From DATKQY01 sp035532475 (lineage in GTDB: Bacteria; Actinomycetota; Acidimicrobiia; Acidimicrobiales; Bog-793), in the NCBI GenBank assembly GCA_035532475.1, contig DATKQY010000053.1:1-64000 (forward strand): a DNA stretch of 64,000 bases, in the 5' to 3' direction. The position numbers and the translations under genes were made by a program. Below the pieces are notes generated by a model. That model was not told the DNA's origin, did not search any database, and was given only the letters and a program-made list of their open reading frames with translations. Shown one piece after another: positions 32,583-40,922 of the stretch; within the stretch, counting starts at the first letter, position 1; every line of letters starts with the position of its first letter.

Positions 32583-33959
32583 TCAGCGGTACGCGGCAAG
32601 CAGCAGCTGCAGCATGGCCCCCGAGGTCTGGTAGAAGGCGGGGAACTCCGGGCCGCCGGGGGGGCTCATCCCGATCTCGAGGTGCGGCGTGGACGACTCG
32701 CCGACGTCGCCGCAGCCGACGTCGGCGACCGGCTGGCCCGCGCGCACGTGTTGGCCGACGCTGACGAGAGCGGGCAGCGCGTGGCCGTAGTAGACGTCGC
32801 GCCCGGCGAGCGGGCCCGAGTCCACCCGGATGACGGGTGCCGCCGGGCCGAATCCGGAGATCCCGATCTGGGTGACCGTGCCGCTGGCGATGGCCACCTC
32901 GACGACGCCCGGGCCGCAGGCACTGCCGATGGTGCCGATGTCGACACCCATGTCGAGGGTCCACTCGCCCGGCGGTACGACGAGCGAGGGGTTCTGGAAG
33001 GGGAAGACGATGCCGCCGGAGCTCGCCGACGAGCCGGCTCCCGCGCCCGTGGTGGTCGGGGCGGTGGTGGACGTGGTGGGGGTCGGTCCGGTGGCGGACG
33101 TGATGATGGTGGTGGTGCTCGCCGCGGCGGTGCCCGGCGCCACAGGGGCGGTCGGGGTCGCCGCGGCTTCGGCCCGCGCCGCCAGTCGCTCGAGGGCGGC
33201 TCGCTGGGACGCCCGGGCGTGCGCCAGCTCGCGGTGCAGCTGGCCGAGCGTGTGCTCGTACGCGAGGGCGCGCCCGACCGCCGTGCCATGTGCGGCTTTC
33301 GCGGCTTGCAGGCGTCGGGCTGCCGCCGACTCCTCCGCGAGCAGCGTGGCGTGACTCTGCTCGAGGGCGTGCTCGGCGTCTTGGACCTCGGTGACGATCG
33401 TGTCGAGGCGGCTCGTCACGACGCGCTCGTAGACCTGGCGCATCGGGAGGGACTGGGCGTCGGCCCCGAGGTCGGCGCTCACCCCCGAGGCGCCGGTCTC
33501 CGCACCGACGTAGAGGGCGACGGCGAGCTTGCGCAGCCGGAGGTCGGCCGACTTCGCGCGGCGCGTGTCGGCGCGGAGCTCGCGGTCGGTCGCGGCCGCC
33601 CGTGTGCGGATCGCGCCGAGCGCTATCCCCGCGCTCGCGTACTGCTGCGTCGCGGCGCGATCCGCGGCCTGCTCGGTGCTTAGCTCCGCGCCGATGGCGC
33701 GGATGCGGGACACGAGCGAGCCCGTGCCCGGCGAGCCTGAGCGGGCCGCGGCGATCCCGGCGCGAGCGGCCTGGGCCGGGAGGGCGGGCACGGCGAGCCC
33801 GGCGCCGAGCCCGGCGAGGACACCGGCGAGAACCGGTCGAACAGCCCTGGGGCGCCGGGCCGATGAGGCCCGACCGTCGCCGGGCGGGGAACGACGGAGC
33901 GACCGCGGGGGGCGGTGGTCGTTCCGGTGGGGGTCGGCGCACCGAGGTGTCCACCGCAT
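32583..33959 (-). CDS. Coiled-coil LytM-like (M23) protein with degenerate zinc site
   Basis: A 458-residue exported protein: Arg-rich start, hydrophobic AVRPVLAGVLAGLGAGLAVP signal, then a long Ala-rich alpha-helical coiled coil (about residues 75-285), a Thr/Pro linker (TTSTTAPTTTG), and a C-terminal LytM-like domain (about 320-458). The domain keeps the fold-defining DMGVDIGTIGS and YYGHALPALVSVGQHVRAGQ. However, the first zinc ligand is Asp (DMGVD where HxxxD is usual) and the last H-x-H reads HLEIG. It is therefore probably not a peptidase. The EnvC/NlpD family of coiled-coil plus inactive LytM activates amidases, a likely role here. It is divergent from the L,D-transpeptidase gene. Confidence 0.78.
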   Translation of the reverse strand: MRWTPRCADPHRNDHRPPRSLRRSPPGDGRASSARRPRAVRPVLAGVLAGLGAGLAVPALPAQAARAGIAAARSGSPGTGSLVSRIRAIGAELSTEQAADRAATQQYASAGIALGAIRTRAAATDRELRADTRRAKSADLRLRKLAVALYVGAETGASGVSADLGADAQSLPMRQVYERVVTSRLDTIVTEVQDAEHALEQSHATLLAEESAAARRLQAAKAAHGTAVGRALAYEHTLGQLHRELAHARASQRAALERLAARAEAAATPTAPVAPGTAAASTTTIITSATGPTPTTSTTAPTTTGAGAGSSASSGGIVFPFQNPSLVVPPGEWTLDMGVDIGTIGSACGPGVVEVAIASGTVTQIGISGFGPAAPVIRVDSGPLAGRDVYYGHALPALVSVGQHVRAGQPVADVGCGDVGESSTPHLEIGMSPPGGPEFPAFYQTSGAMLQLLLAAYR

Positions 33960-34248
33960 TGGCTGCGAACCCTACCGGTCCCGACACGGCGATTGCGAGG
34001 ACCATGGCGCGTCTGGCGGTGCGGAGAGCGCACCACGTCGGGCACGGTGCGCCTGTTCGCGGGGTCGGCGGAGCTAGATTGGTGCACGCCAAGGCCAGGA
34101 AAAGGTCGCCAGCGTGCTCGCATCAGTGCCGTGCCCGCCGTGGGGCGCGCCGAGCTGGCCGGCCGGAGGCGGACCCGCGGGACGCCCTCGGCGCCGAGCT
34201 CGACCACGTCGGTGCACGGCCGCCGGCACCGACATGAGGGAGTGGGAC

Positions 34249-35847
34249 GTGGCGTCGACGAGGAGGGCACTGCTCGGCGTGGCGCTCGGCGCCTCGCTCG
34301 TCGTGATCGGGGCGGCGGTGCCAGCCGCTGCGGCGATCGGGCACGTCGCCGCAGCGCTCCGGGTCGTCTCCTCGTCGGTGTTCTCGACCACCGATGGCGC
34401 CGTCCACGTGGTCGGCGCGGTGAAGAACTCCGGGACCGCTCCGCTCGACGCCGTGCGCGTCGGTGTGCGCTTCGAGGACGCCGCCGGGACCGCGCTCGGC
34501 AAGGGCGTCGGCCGCGCGCTGCTCGCCACAGTCAACCCGGGCGAGGTGTCGGCCTTCGAGCTCGTCGGCGCCGCCCCGGCAGGGACCACGCGGGCGGTGG
34601 TGACGGGCGTCAGCTCCCGTCCGGCCGCCGCGCTCGGCAACCACCGGTTCGGCGCGACGGTCACCGGCACTTCGACCGACGGCACGGGCGCGACGAACAT
34701 CGTCGGAAGCGTGACGAACCGGAACAAGGTGGCCGACGCCGCGGTGCAGGTGGTGTTCAGCTTCCTCGACTCGTCGGGGAGCGTCGTCGGTGTCGGCACG
34801 ACCGACGTGACGACCGGCCAGGCCGTGCTCGGCGCGGGGCAGAGCGCGCCCTTCGACGAGGTCGTCCCGAGCGGTTTCACCTTCGCCAGCTACGACGTCA
34901 CCACGCAGTCCGCCACGCCGCTTTGGACGCCGCCGAAGGCGTCGGCGGTCACCCTCAGCCTGGTGGCCTCAGCCGTCGAGCGTGGTCGGAAGGCGGAGAT
35001 CATCGCCACGGTCGTCCCGCCGGTGGCCGGTCGCACGGTCACCCTCAAGCGGCAGGTCGGGAGCCGGCTCGTCGGCGTCGTCCGCGCGACGACGAACCGT
35101 CTCGGCCAGGCCGTGCTCCGCACGTCGTTCGGGCGCACGGGCCAGGTGGTGGTGCGGGCGTCCGTGGCGGCGTCGCCGAGCTTCCTCGCCGGGCTGAGCG
35201 CTCCGGTCGTCGAGCTCGTGACCTCGCGCGCGCCGTTCGTGCTGCCGGCGGGGTCCACGCTCGTGCCCGGCGACAGGGGCGCGACGGTCACCTCGTTGCA
35301 GCGCGCTCTCGGCGCGCTCGGCTACTGGGTCGGCTCGCCGGACGGCTACTTCGGCGACAGCACCGAGCAGGCGGTGTACGCGCTACAGAAGGCGGCGAAC
35401 CTCCCGCCGAACGGCGCCGTCGGCGCGCAGACCGCCTCCGCCCTCGACAGCAGCGTCGTCCCGCACCCGCGCAGCACCTCCGGTGAGGTGATCGAGGTGG
35501 ACCTCCACCACGACCTCGTGATGTTCGTGGTCAACGGCACGCTCAAGTACGTGCTGAACACCTCGACTGGCGGTGGCTACACCTACACCCAAGACGGCGT
35601 GACGGACGTGGCGACGACGCCGACCGGCGTGTTCCACATCTACCGCACGGTCGACGGGCTGGTCGTCGACTCGCTCGGCTCGTTGTGGCGACCGCGCTTT
35701 TTCGACCTCGGGTTCGCGCTCCACGGCGACGGCTACGTCCCCCCGGTGCCCGTCTCCCACGGCTGCGTCCGGGTGAGCAACGAGGCGATCGACTGGATCT
35801 GGGCGAACAACCTCGCCCCAGTCGGCGTCGAGGTCTGGGTCTACTGA
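34249..35847 (+). CDS. Secreted L,D-transpeptidase with peptidoglycan-binding domain
   Basis: A 532-residue exported enzyme that forms 3-3 peptidoglycan cross-links. The signal peptide is LLGVALGASLVVIGAAVPAA. Beta-rich Ig-like segments follow (for example VVGAVKNSGTAPLDAVRVGV and NIVGSVTNRNKVADAAVQVV), then a PG-binding_1 domain (PGDRGATVTSLQRALGALGY to LPPNGAVGAQT). The C-terminal YkuD domain has HGDGYVPP and the catalytic SHGCVRVSNEAIDWI with Cys506. I chose the GTG at 34249 because GGGAG lies at proper spacing; an ATG five codons upstream lacks a Shine-Dalgarno sequence. It is beta-lactam-insensitive by family. Together with the LytM-like neighbour it forms a cell-wall remodelling locus. 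Confidence 0.9.
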   Translation: MASTRRALLGVALGASLVVIGAAVPAAAAIGHVAAALRVVSSSVFSTTDGAVHVVGAVKNSGTAPLDAVRVGVRFEDAAGTALGKGVGRALLATVNPGEVSAFELVGAAPAGTTRAVVTGVSSRPAAALGNHRFGATVTGTSTDGTGATNIVGSVTNRNKVADAAVQVVFSFLDSSGSVVGVGTTDVTTGQAVLGAGQSAPFDEVVPSGFTFASYDVTTQSATPLWTPPKASAVTLSLVASAVERGRKAEIIATVVPPVAGRTVTLKRQVGSRLVGVVRATTNRLGQAVLRTSFGRTGQVVVRASVAASPSFLAGLSAPVVELVTSRAPFVLPAGSTLVPGDRGATVTSLQRALGALGYWVGSPDGYFGDSTEQAVYALQKAANLPPNGAVGAQTASALDSSVVPHPRSTSGEVIEVDLHHDLVMFVVNGTLKYVLNTSTGGGYTYTQDGVTDVATTPTGVFHIYRTVDGLVVDSLGSLWRPRFFDLGFALHGDGYVPPVPVSHGCVRVSNEAIDWIWANNLAPVGVEVWVY

Positions 35848-35905
35848 TCCGGCCGCGGGCCGGCTGCGGTCGGCTCGCGCGGCCGATTGCGGCCTGCCGC
35901 ACGTG

Positions 35906-35941
35906 ACCCGCGAGCGGGTTGCGCACCCCTGAGGATGGGGT
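35906..35941 (+). terminator. Two small hairpins downstream of the L,D-transpeptidase
   Basis: ACCCGC-GA-GCGGGT (35906-35919) and ACCCC-TGAGGAT-GGGGT (35925-35941) lie 60-95 bp after the stop. Individually weak; together a plausible transcript end. Confidence 0.4.
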
Positions 35942-35996
35942 AGCTGCCGGACGCGTTTTGGCTGGTCCGGACGGCTCAAATTTCCCAGGTACCCGG

Positions 35997-36020
35997 TCGT
36001 TGTGCACCCTATGACAACGA
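35997..36020. promoter_or_regulatory. Inverted repeat upstream of the flagellar stator operon
   Basis: TCGTTGT and ACAACGA form perfect 7-bp arms separated by 10 bases (GCACCCTATG), centred about 105 bp before the flbD start. The spacing, about one helical turn between half-site centres plus, suits a dimeric regulator. A less GC-rich stretch with CTCAAATTT begins about 20 bp upstream. It could equally be a small hairpin. Confidence 0.4.
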
Positions 36021-36114
36021 TTCGGGTGGCCCCTTGCGCGAAGGCGGGACTCCTGTGGCACAGATGTGTCACGTCGAGCGCGCGCGGCGCCGGGCCGCCC
36101 GTCCGGAGGCCGGC

Positions 36115-36411
36115 ATGATCGTCCTCCACACCGTCAAGGGCGAGGCCTTCGCGATCAACGCGGGCCTGATCGAACGCGTCGAAGGAGCGCCTGAGACCCA
36201 CGTGACCCTCGTCAACGGCACGAGCTACCTCGTCAAGGAGCCGCTCGAGGAGGTGGTCCGGCTGCACCGCGAGGACCGGGCGATCGTGCAGTCGATGGCG
36301 AGCGGCGACCGGCCCATCGCGACGCCGAGCGTCGGCCCGCCCGTCGACGGGCCGCTGCCGCTCCGTCTTGTCGGGAACGAGCAGCAGGAGAGCGAGTGTG
36401 AGCGGCCATGA
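36115..36411 (+). CDS. flbD: Flagellar protein FlbD
   Basis: A 98-residue protein whose first about 60 residues match the FlbD family (PF06289): MIVLHTVKGEAFAINAGLIE, VTLVNGTSYLVKEPLEEVV. FlbD-like proteins sit in flagellar operons of Gram-positive and actinobacterial genomes between the hook gene and motA; their molecular role is poorly defined. The remaining about 35 residues are a Pro-rich tail. The ATG at 36115 has GGAGG eight bases upstream; the longer upstream frame is Arg-rich and rejected. Its TGA overlaps the motA ATG (ATGA), so the two are translationally coupled. Confidence 0.85.
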   Translation: MIVLHTVKGEAFAINAGLIERVEGAPETHVTLVNGTSYLVKEPLEEVVRLHREDRAIVQSMASGDRPIATPSVGPPVDGPLPLRLVGNEQQESECERP

Positions 36412-37193
36412 AGGACAACTGGACTGCGATCGGTATCGGCGGCGCGCTCGGATGTGTGTTCATCTCGATGTTCATGGACGGCGGGAACCCGGCGGTGCTG
36501 ATCAAACCCTCGCCGCTCCTCCTCGTGTTCGGCGGCACGTTCTTCGCCGCGACGGCCGGCTACATGAAGAGCGACCTGAAGAGCATCAAGGTCATGATCA
36601 AGCTGGCCACCAAGTCGAACGTCGCGGACGCCGACGTCGTGATCGCGGAGATGGCACGCTTCGCCACCTTGGCGAAGACGAGCGGCATCCTGGCGCTCGA
36701 GAAGGAGGCCAAGAACGTCGAGGACCCGTTCCTGCGCAGGGGGCTCGAGCTCACGGCGGACGGCACCAACTCTGAGGAGATGCGTGAGGTGCTCGAGACG
36801 GAGATCTCGAGCACCGAGGCACGGCACCGCCAAGGGGCGAAGATCTTCGCCGACATGGGCGGGTTCGCACCGACCCTCGGGATCATCGGCACGGTCCTCG
36901 GCCTCGTCCACGTCCTCGGGAGCCTCAGCGACCCGGGATCCCTCGGGCCTGCCATCGGCGCGGCGTTCACCGCGACCCTGTGGGGGGTGCTCAGCGCGAA
37001 CCTCGTCTGGCTGCCCATCTCCAACAAGCTGAAGACGGCCAGCGAGCGGGAGGTCCACGTCAAGAACATGATGGTCGAGGGGCTGCTCAGCATCCAGTCC
37101 GGGGCGTCCTCGCGCTCGGTGCGCACGAAGATGGAGTCCTTCCTCGCGGCGAGCGGCCGACCGGGGGCCGAGACGAAGGAGGCTGCGGCGTGA
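36408..37193 (+). CDS. motA: Flagellar motor stator protein MotA
   Basis: A 261-residue inner-membrane stator subunit that forms the proton channel with MotB and pushes the rotor. Four membrane segments are visible: IGIGGALGCVFISMFMDGG, LLLVFGGTFFAATAG, and a pair late in the protein (GGFAPTLGIIGTVLGLVHVL and IGAAFTATLWGVLSANLVWL). The large cytoplasmic loop between helices 2 and 3 (KSDLKSIKVMIKLATKSNV onward, with EMARFATLAKTSGILALEKE) carries the charged rotor-interaction region. The conserved prolines of the channel are in FAPTLG and NLVWLP. Start and stop both overlap neighbours (ATGA with flbD, GTGA with motB). Confidence 0.95.
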   Translation: MKDNWTAIGIGGALGCVFISMFMDGGNPAVLIKPSPLLLVFGGTFFAATAGYMKSDLKSIKVMIKLATKSNVADADVVIAEMARFATLAKTSGILALEKEAKNVEDPFLRRGLELTADGTNSEEMREVLETEISSTEARHRQGAKIFADMGGFAPTLGIIGTVLGLVHVLGSLSDPGSLGPAIGAAFTATLWGVLSANLVWLPISNKLKTASEREVHVKNMMVEGLLSIQSGASSRSVRTKMESFLAASGRPGAETKEAAA

Positions 37194-37960
37194 GCGCCCG
37201 GCGCCGCCACAAGAGTGGCGGTCACGCGGAGGCGGAGAACAACGAGCGCTGGCTGCTCACCTACGCCGACATGATCACGCTTCTCCTCGCGCTGTTCATC
37301 TTGTTGTTCGCGATGAGCACGATCAGCCAGAAGAAGTTCATCGCCTTCCGGATGGGCCTGACCCAGACCTTCAATCCGTCCCCGGTCTCCACGAAGGGCG
37401 GCAACGGCCTGCTCCAGCAGGCGAGCCTCATCGCGCGCCCGGGCACGAACCCGAGCCCCACCCCGGTCCTCGCCGGGACGCCCGCTCCCACCTCCTTCGC
37501 CTCGATGACGCCCGCAGCACGGACGGCCGCGCTGTTGAAGGCCGCCCTCGCGAAGGCGGGCCTCGCGAAGGACGCCTCGGTGACGGTGAGCGATCAGGGC
37601 GCCGTCGTCCAGATCCTGGCGGACCAGGTCTTCTTCCAGTCCGACTCGGCGAGCTTCGACGCCATCGGCAACCGGGTCATCGACACGATCGCGGGTGTGG
37701 TCCGCTCGCAGCCCAACAACCTCGAAGTGGAGGGCTTCACTGACAACGTGCCCGTCACCGGCGGGCCCTACTCCTCCAACTGGGAGCTCTCCGCGGTCCG
37801 GGCGGCGAACGTCGTGGATCGCATGAACATCGCCGACGGCATCCCGATGAACCGGCTCGCGGCCGTCGGGTACGGCCAGGCACATCCCCAAGTTCCGAAC
37901 ACCACGGTGGCGAACCGGGCGAAGAACCGCCGCGTCGACGTCGTGGTCCTGAACAGCTGA
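37190..37960 (+). CDS. motB: Flagellar motor stator protein MotB
   Basis: A 256-residue protein that anchors the stator to peptidoglycan. The short basic N-terminus is followed by the single membrane helix MITLLLALFILLFAMSTI. The proton-carrying aspartate is Asp27, in LLTYADMITLL. A Pro/Thr-rich plug and linker region (about 75-115) leads to the OmpA-like peptidoglycan-binding domain (about 125-255) with FFQSDSASFDAIGNRVID, NNLEVEGFTDNVPVTGGPYS and NWELSAVRAANVV, ending RAKNRRVDVVVLN. GTG start overlaps the motA stop by four bases. Aspartate in the helix and no sodium-type signature suggest a proton-driven stator. Confidence 0.95.
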   Translation: MSARRRHKSGGHAEAENNERWLLTYADMITLLLALFILLFAMSTISQKKFIAFRMGLTQTFNPSPVSTKGGNGLLQQASLIARPGTNPSPTPVLAGTPAPTSFASMTPAARTAALLKAALAKAGLAKDASVTVSDQGAVVQILADQVFFQSDSASFDAIGNRVIDTIAGVVRSQPNNLEVEGFTDNVPVTGGPYSSNWELSAVRAANVVDRMNIADGIPMNRLAAVGYGQAHPQVPNTTVANRAKNRRVDVVVLNS

Positions 37961-37972
37961 GAGCCGGAAGCG

Positions 37973-38458
37973 ATGGCCAGGACCCCCAAAGAGCCGAAGC
38001 CAGCCAAGGCCGCCAAGGCCGCCGAGGGCGAGAAGGCGAAGAAGAAGAAGCCGATCAAGCCGATCATCATGGTCCTCGTGCTGCTGCTCGTCGGCAAGGT
38101 CGTGATGGGCAAGGTCGTCAAGCCCCATTACCGGCCAGGCGCCAAGGTGCCTGCGGGGGTGATCGTCCCCCTCGGCAGCATCACGACGAACCTGGCCGAC
38201 GGCCATCTGGCGCAGGTCGCGATCAGCATGCAGATGACCGTCGCCGCGAGCTCCAAGCAGGTCGACAAACTGACCCCCGAGCTGATCGGCTCGACCGTCT
38301 CCGTCCTCGGCGGGGACACCTACGCCGAGCTGCTCCCCGCCACCGGGCGCGCCGCCCTGCGCCGGGACCTCCTCCGGATCTTCCAGCACGAGCTCGGACC
38401 CAATGAAGGCGCCCAGCAGGTGTCCGCGGTCTACTTCACGAGCTTCGTGCTCCAGTAG
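37973..38458 (+). CDS. fliL: Flagellar basal-body-associated protein FliL
   Basis: A 161-residue single-pass membrane protein that encircles the stator and increases its torque. A Lys/Ala-rich cytoplasmic N-terminus (KEPKPAKAAKAAEGEKAKKK) precedes the helix PIIMVLVLLLVGKVVMG. The extracytoplasmic domain has the FliL pattern GVIVPLGSITTNLADGHLAQ, AISMQMTVAAS, then LRRDLLRIFQHELGPNEGAQ and VYFTSFVLQ at the C-terminus. It starts 12 bp after motB and ends the operon; in most actinobacteria fliM/fliN or export genes follow, but here a hairpin and a ROK regulator do. Confidence 0.9.
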   Translation: MARTPKEPKPAKAAKAAEGEKAKKKKPIKPIIMVLVLLLVGKVVMGKVVKPHYRPGAKVPAGVIVPLGSITTNLADGHLAQVAISMQMTVAASSKQVDKLTPELIGSTVSVLGGDTYAELLPATGRAALRRDLLRIFQHELGPNEGAQQVSAVYFTSFVLQ

Positions 38459-38467
38459 GCGGGGGGA

Positions 38468-38487
38468 ACCCGCCGGCATGGGCGGGT
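38468..38487 (+). terminator. Hairpin at the end of the stator operon
   Basis: ACCCGCC and GGCGGGT form a perfect 7-bp stem around GGCATG, starting 10 bp after the fliL stop. No U-tract. Confidence 0.6.
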
Positions 38488-38700
38488 CAGCTCGCCGCGG
38501 CGCCGCGGTGGGTCACCGCGTCGACCGTGACCGCCGCGAGCAGGACGAGGCCGGTTGGGAGGTCAGGTGGCGCTGAGGCACCTGAGGTCGATAGCTCTGT
38601 CAAAGCACGACCGGCCCGCCGGAGCCGGCCCTGCGCCGCCCCCGCCACCGGGCGCCCGCGACGCCGCCGAACGTGCCAGACTCGGCCTGGTGAGACCACC

Positions 38701-40008
38701 ATGGCGGTGACGCCCCATGGCCGCACGCAGACGACCCTGGTGGTGATGCCCCGCCGGGCCGACTCGAGCGAGGTGCGGCGCAACAACTTGGAGGTGGTGC
38801 TGCGCCAGCTCGCCATGTCGAAGACCGCGTCGCGCGCGGAGATCGCCTCGGCGACCGGCCTCACCCGGGCGACGGTCTCGCGCCTCGTCGCCGAGCTCCT
38901 CGAGCTGCGCCTCGTGCGCGAGAGCGGGCGGGCCGGCAACCAGCTCGGACGGCCCGGGACGCGCCTCGAGCTCGACGGGCGTCACGTGCTGGCGATCGGG
39001 GCGGAGATCAACGTCGACGCGATCACCGCCGTCGTGCACGACCTCTCGGGCGCCGAACGGGCGCGCCGGCGCCACGCGGTCGACGCGGCTGGCCTCGGGC
39101 CCGAGCTGAGCGTGCGGCGGCTCGCTGAGCTCTGTGGCCAGACGGTCGCCGACGCGGTCGGTCCGGAGAGCTCCGCCGGTGTCTCGATCGCCGGGATCGG
39201 CGTCGCGATCCCGGGCATCGTGGACTCGCCCCGGGGCGTCATCGTGGACGCTCCCAACATGCGTTGGCGCGAGGTGCCGCTCGGCCTCATGCTGCGCGGC
39301 GCCTTCGCGGGTCTGGACGCCCCGATCGTCGTGGACAACGACGCCAACTTCGGGGCGCTCGCGGAGTACTGGTGCGGTCCGTACGCGGGAACGGCGAACC
39401 TCGTCTACATCATCGGGGAGGTCGGCATCGGCGGCGGCATCCTCGTCGGAGGCAGGCTGCTGCTCGGTGACGGCGGGCGCGCCGGTGAGGTGGGGCACAT
39501 GTGCGTCGACCCCAACGGGCCGCTGTGCGGCTGCGGCCGTCGCGGCTGTTGGGAGGCGCTCGTCGGGCTGAACGCCTTCCTCCGGCCCCTCGGAGGCTCG
39601 AGCGACGCCCACCGGCCCGAGATCCGCGTGAAGCCGGTGCTGAAACGGGCGATGCAGGGCGACCGTCGGGTGCTCGACGCGCTCGACTCGCTCGGCGCCT
39701 GGATCGGCCTCGGCGTGGCGAACATCGTGAACGTGCTCGGTCCGGAGATCGTCATCCTCGGTGGCTACTTCACCGACCTCGCCGAGTGGATCCTGCCGAG
39801 CATCCACCGGACGTTGCGCGAGCGGGTGATGATCGTGCGCCAACCCGCGGACCAGCTGGTGGCGGTGTCGACGCTCGCCTTCCGCGGCGCCGCGGTGGGC
39901 GCCGCGCTCCACGCGATCGACGGGGTCATGTCCAACCCGTCCCGGGTCCCACCACCCGTGCCCGTCCTCGAGCCGCACGCGATCGCCCACGCGGGCGCGC
40001 ACCGCTGA
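38701..40008 (+). CDS. ROK-family transcriptional regulator
   Basis: A 435-residue NagC/XylR-type protein: an N-terminal winged helix-turn-helix (NNLEVVLRQLAMSKTASRAE and IASATGLTRATVSRLVAELL) followed by a ROK sugar-kinase-like domain. The ROK domain shows GIGVAIPGIVDSPRG, IVVDNDANFGALAEYWCG, GEVGIGGGILVGGRLLLGDG and the zinc-binding GHMCVDPN then CGCGRRGCWEALVG. Such regulators repress carbohydrate-use genes and respond to a sugar or sugar phosphate. A secreted GH3 glycosidase lies 0.9 kb downstream on the other strand and is a natural candidate target. The ATG at 38701 is chosen because the upstream in-frame stretch is Arg/Pro-rich. Confidence 0.87.
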   Translation: MAVTPHGRTQTTLVVMPRRADSSEVRRNNLEVVLRQLAMSKTASRAEIASATGLTRATVSRLVAELLELRLVRESGRAGNQLGRPGTRLELDGRHVLAIGAEINVDAITAVVHDLSGAERARRRHAVDAAGLGPELSVRRLAELCGQTVADAVGPESSAGVSIAGIGVAIPGIVDSPRGVIVDAPNMRWREVPLGLMLRGAFAGLDAPIVVDNDANFGALAEYWCGPYAGTANLVYIIGEVGIGGGILVGGRLLLGDGGRAGEVGHMCVDPNGPLCGCGRRGCWEALVGLNAFLRPLGGSSDAHRPEIRVKPVLKRAMQGDRRVLDALDSLGAWIGLGVANIVNVLGPEIVILGGYFTDLAEWILPSIHRTLRERVMIVRQPADQLVAVSTLAFRGAAVGAALHAIDGVMSNPSRVPPPVPVLEPHAIAHAGAHR

Positions 40009-40084
40009 GGCCCGGGGACGGCGGCGAGCACACCGAACAGGCCAGCGGCCGAGAGGCCGAACAGAACAGAATGGAGCTTGAACC

Positions 40085-40891
40085 ATGCCGTTCGCCGAGG
40101 TCGGCGATGCCCGGCTCTTCTACACCGACGAGGGGTCCGACGACCCCCCGCTGCTGCTCGTCCACGGCTGGACCGGCGAGTCGCACGACTGGTGCTTTCA
40201 GCTCCCGGCGCTGACCGCGCGCCACCGGGTGGTCGCCTACGACCACCGGGGCCACGGCCGCTCGTCGGTCACCGAGCACGGCTACGACTCCCGCCAGCTC
40301 CTCGCGGACATGGTCGGCCTGCACGGCCAGCTCGGGCTCGGGCCGGTCGTCGCGATCGGCCACTCGCTCGGCGGGGTGCTGGTCTCGATGCTCGCCGCCG
40401 AGCACCCGGACCTCGTTCGGGCCGTCGTCGTGGTCGACGCGCCCTACGGCTTCGATGATCAGGCCGTCGAGGCCTCGCAGCGGCTCGGGGCCGCGCTCCG
40501 CCAGCTCGGCTCCGCTGCGCCGATCACCGACCGCGTCGGTCGATCCGGCCCGGCGACCCCGGCGTGGCTCGAGACCTGGCACCGAAGGCGCGTGCTCGGG
40601 CTGCCCTCCCACGTCGTGGTCGAGACCTTCTTCGGGATGCACGAGGGCGCCCGGGAGTACGTGGTCCGTCCGGCCGCCGACGAGCGGCTGCGCCGCCGGG
40701 CCTGCCCGGTCCTGGCGTTCCACGCCGACCCGGGCAGGGCGGAATGGGACGCCTCCACCTTCACCCACCCCTACAGCGAGGCCATCGCCTGGAAGGGCTC
40801 GGGCCACGTGCTGCACCAGGAGCGCCCGGCCGAGCTCAACGCGCTCGTGCTCGACTGGGTCGCGGGGCTGCCGCAGGCCGGCGTGTCGTAG
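40085..40891 (+). CDS. Alpha/beta hydrolase
   Basis: A 268-residue cytoplasmic alpha/beta-fold hydrolase. Oxyanion-hole region LLLVHGWTGESHDW, strand YDHRGHGRSS, nucleophile elbow AIGHSLGG with the catalytic Ser, and GSGHVLHQERPAELN with the catalytic His are intact. The acid is likely the Asp in FHADPGRAEWD. Substrate unknown; the lid region (residues about 125-200) is Arg- and His-rich. The gene follows the ROK regulator by about 75 bp on the same strand and may be co-transcribed. Confidence 0.85.
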   Translation: MPFAEVGDARLFYTDEGSDDPPLLLVHGWTGESHDWCFQLPALTARHRVVAYDHRGHGRSSVTEHGYDSRQLLADMVGLHGQLGLGPVVAIGHSLGGVLVSMLAAEHPDLVRAVVVVDAPYGFDDQAVEASQRLGAALRQLGSAAPITDRVGRSGPATPAWLETWHRRRVLGLPSHVVVETFFGMHEGAREYVVRPAADERLRRRACPVLAFHADPGRAEWDASTFTHPYSEAIAWKGSGHVLHQERPAELNALVLDWVAGLPQAGVS

Positions 40892-40922
40892 CGGGACCCG
40901 CCGAAGGTCGCCGGCGAGGGCC

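Noticed and set aside
34114..34248. Longer N-terminus for the L,D-transpeptidase
   Set aside because: The upstream part is Pro/Arg-rich and would bury the signal peptide; the GTG at 34249 has a proper ribosome-binding site.
36560..38479. Reverse 639-codon frame over motA, motB and fliL
   Set aside because: Antisense to three stator genes with intact motifs and overlapping starts.
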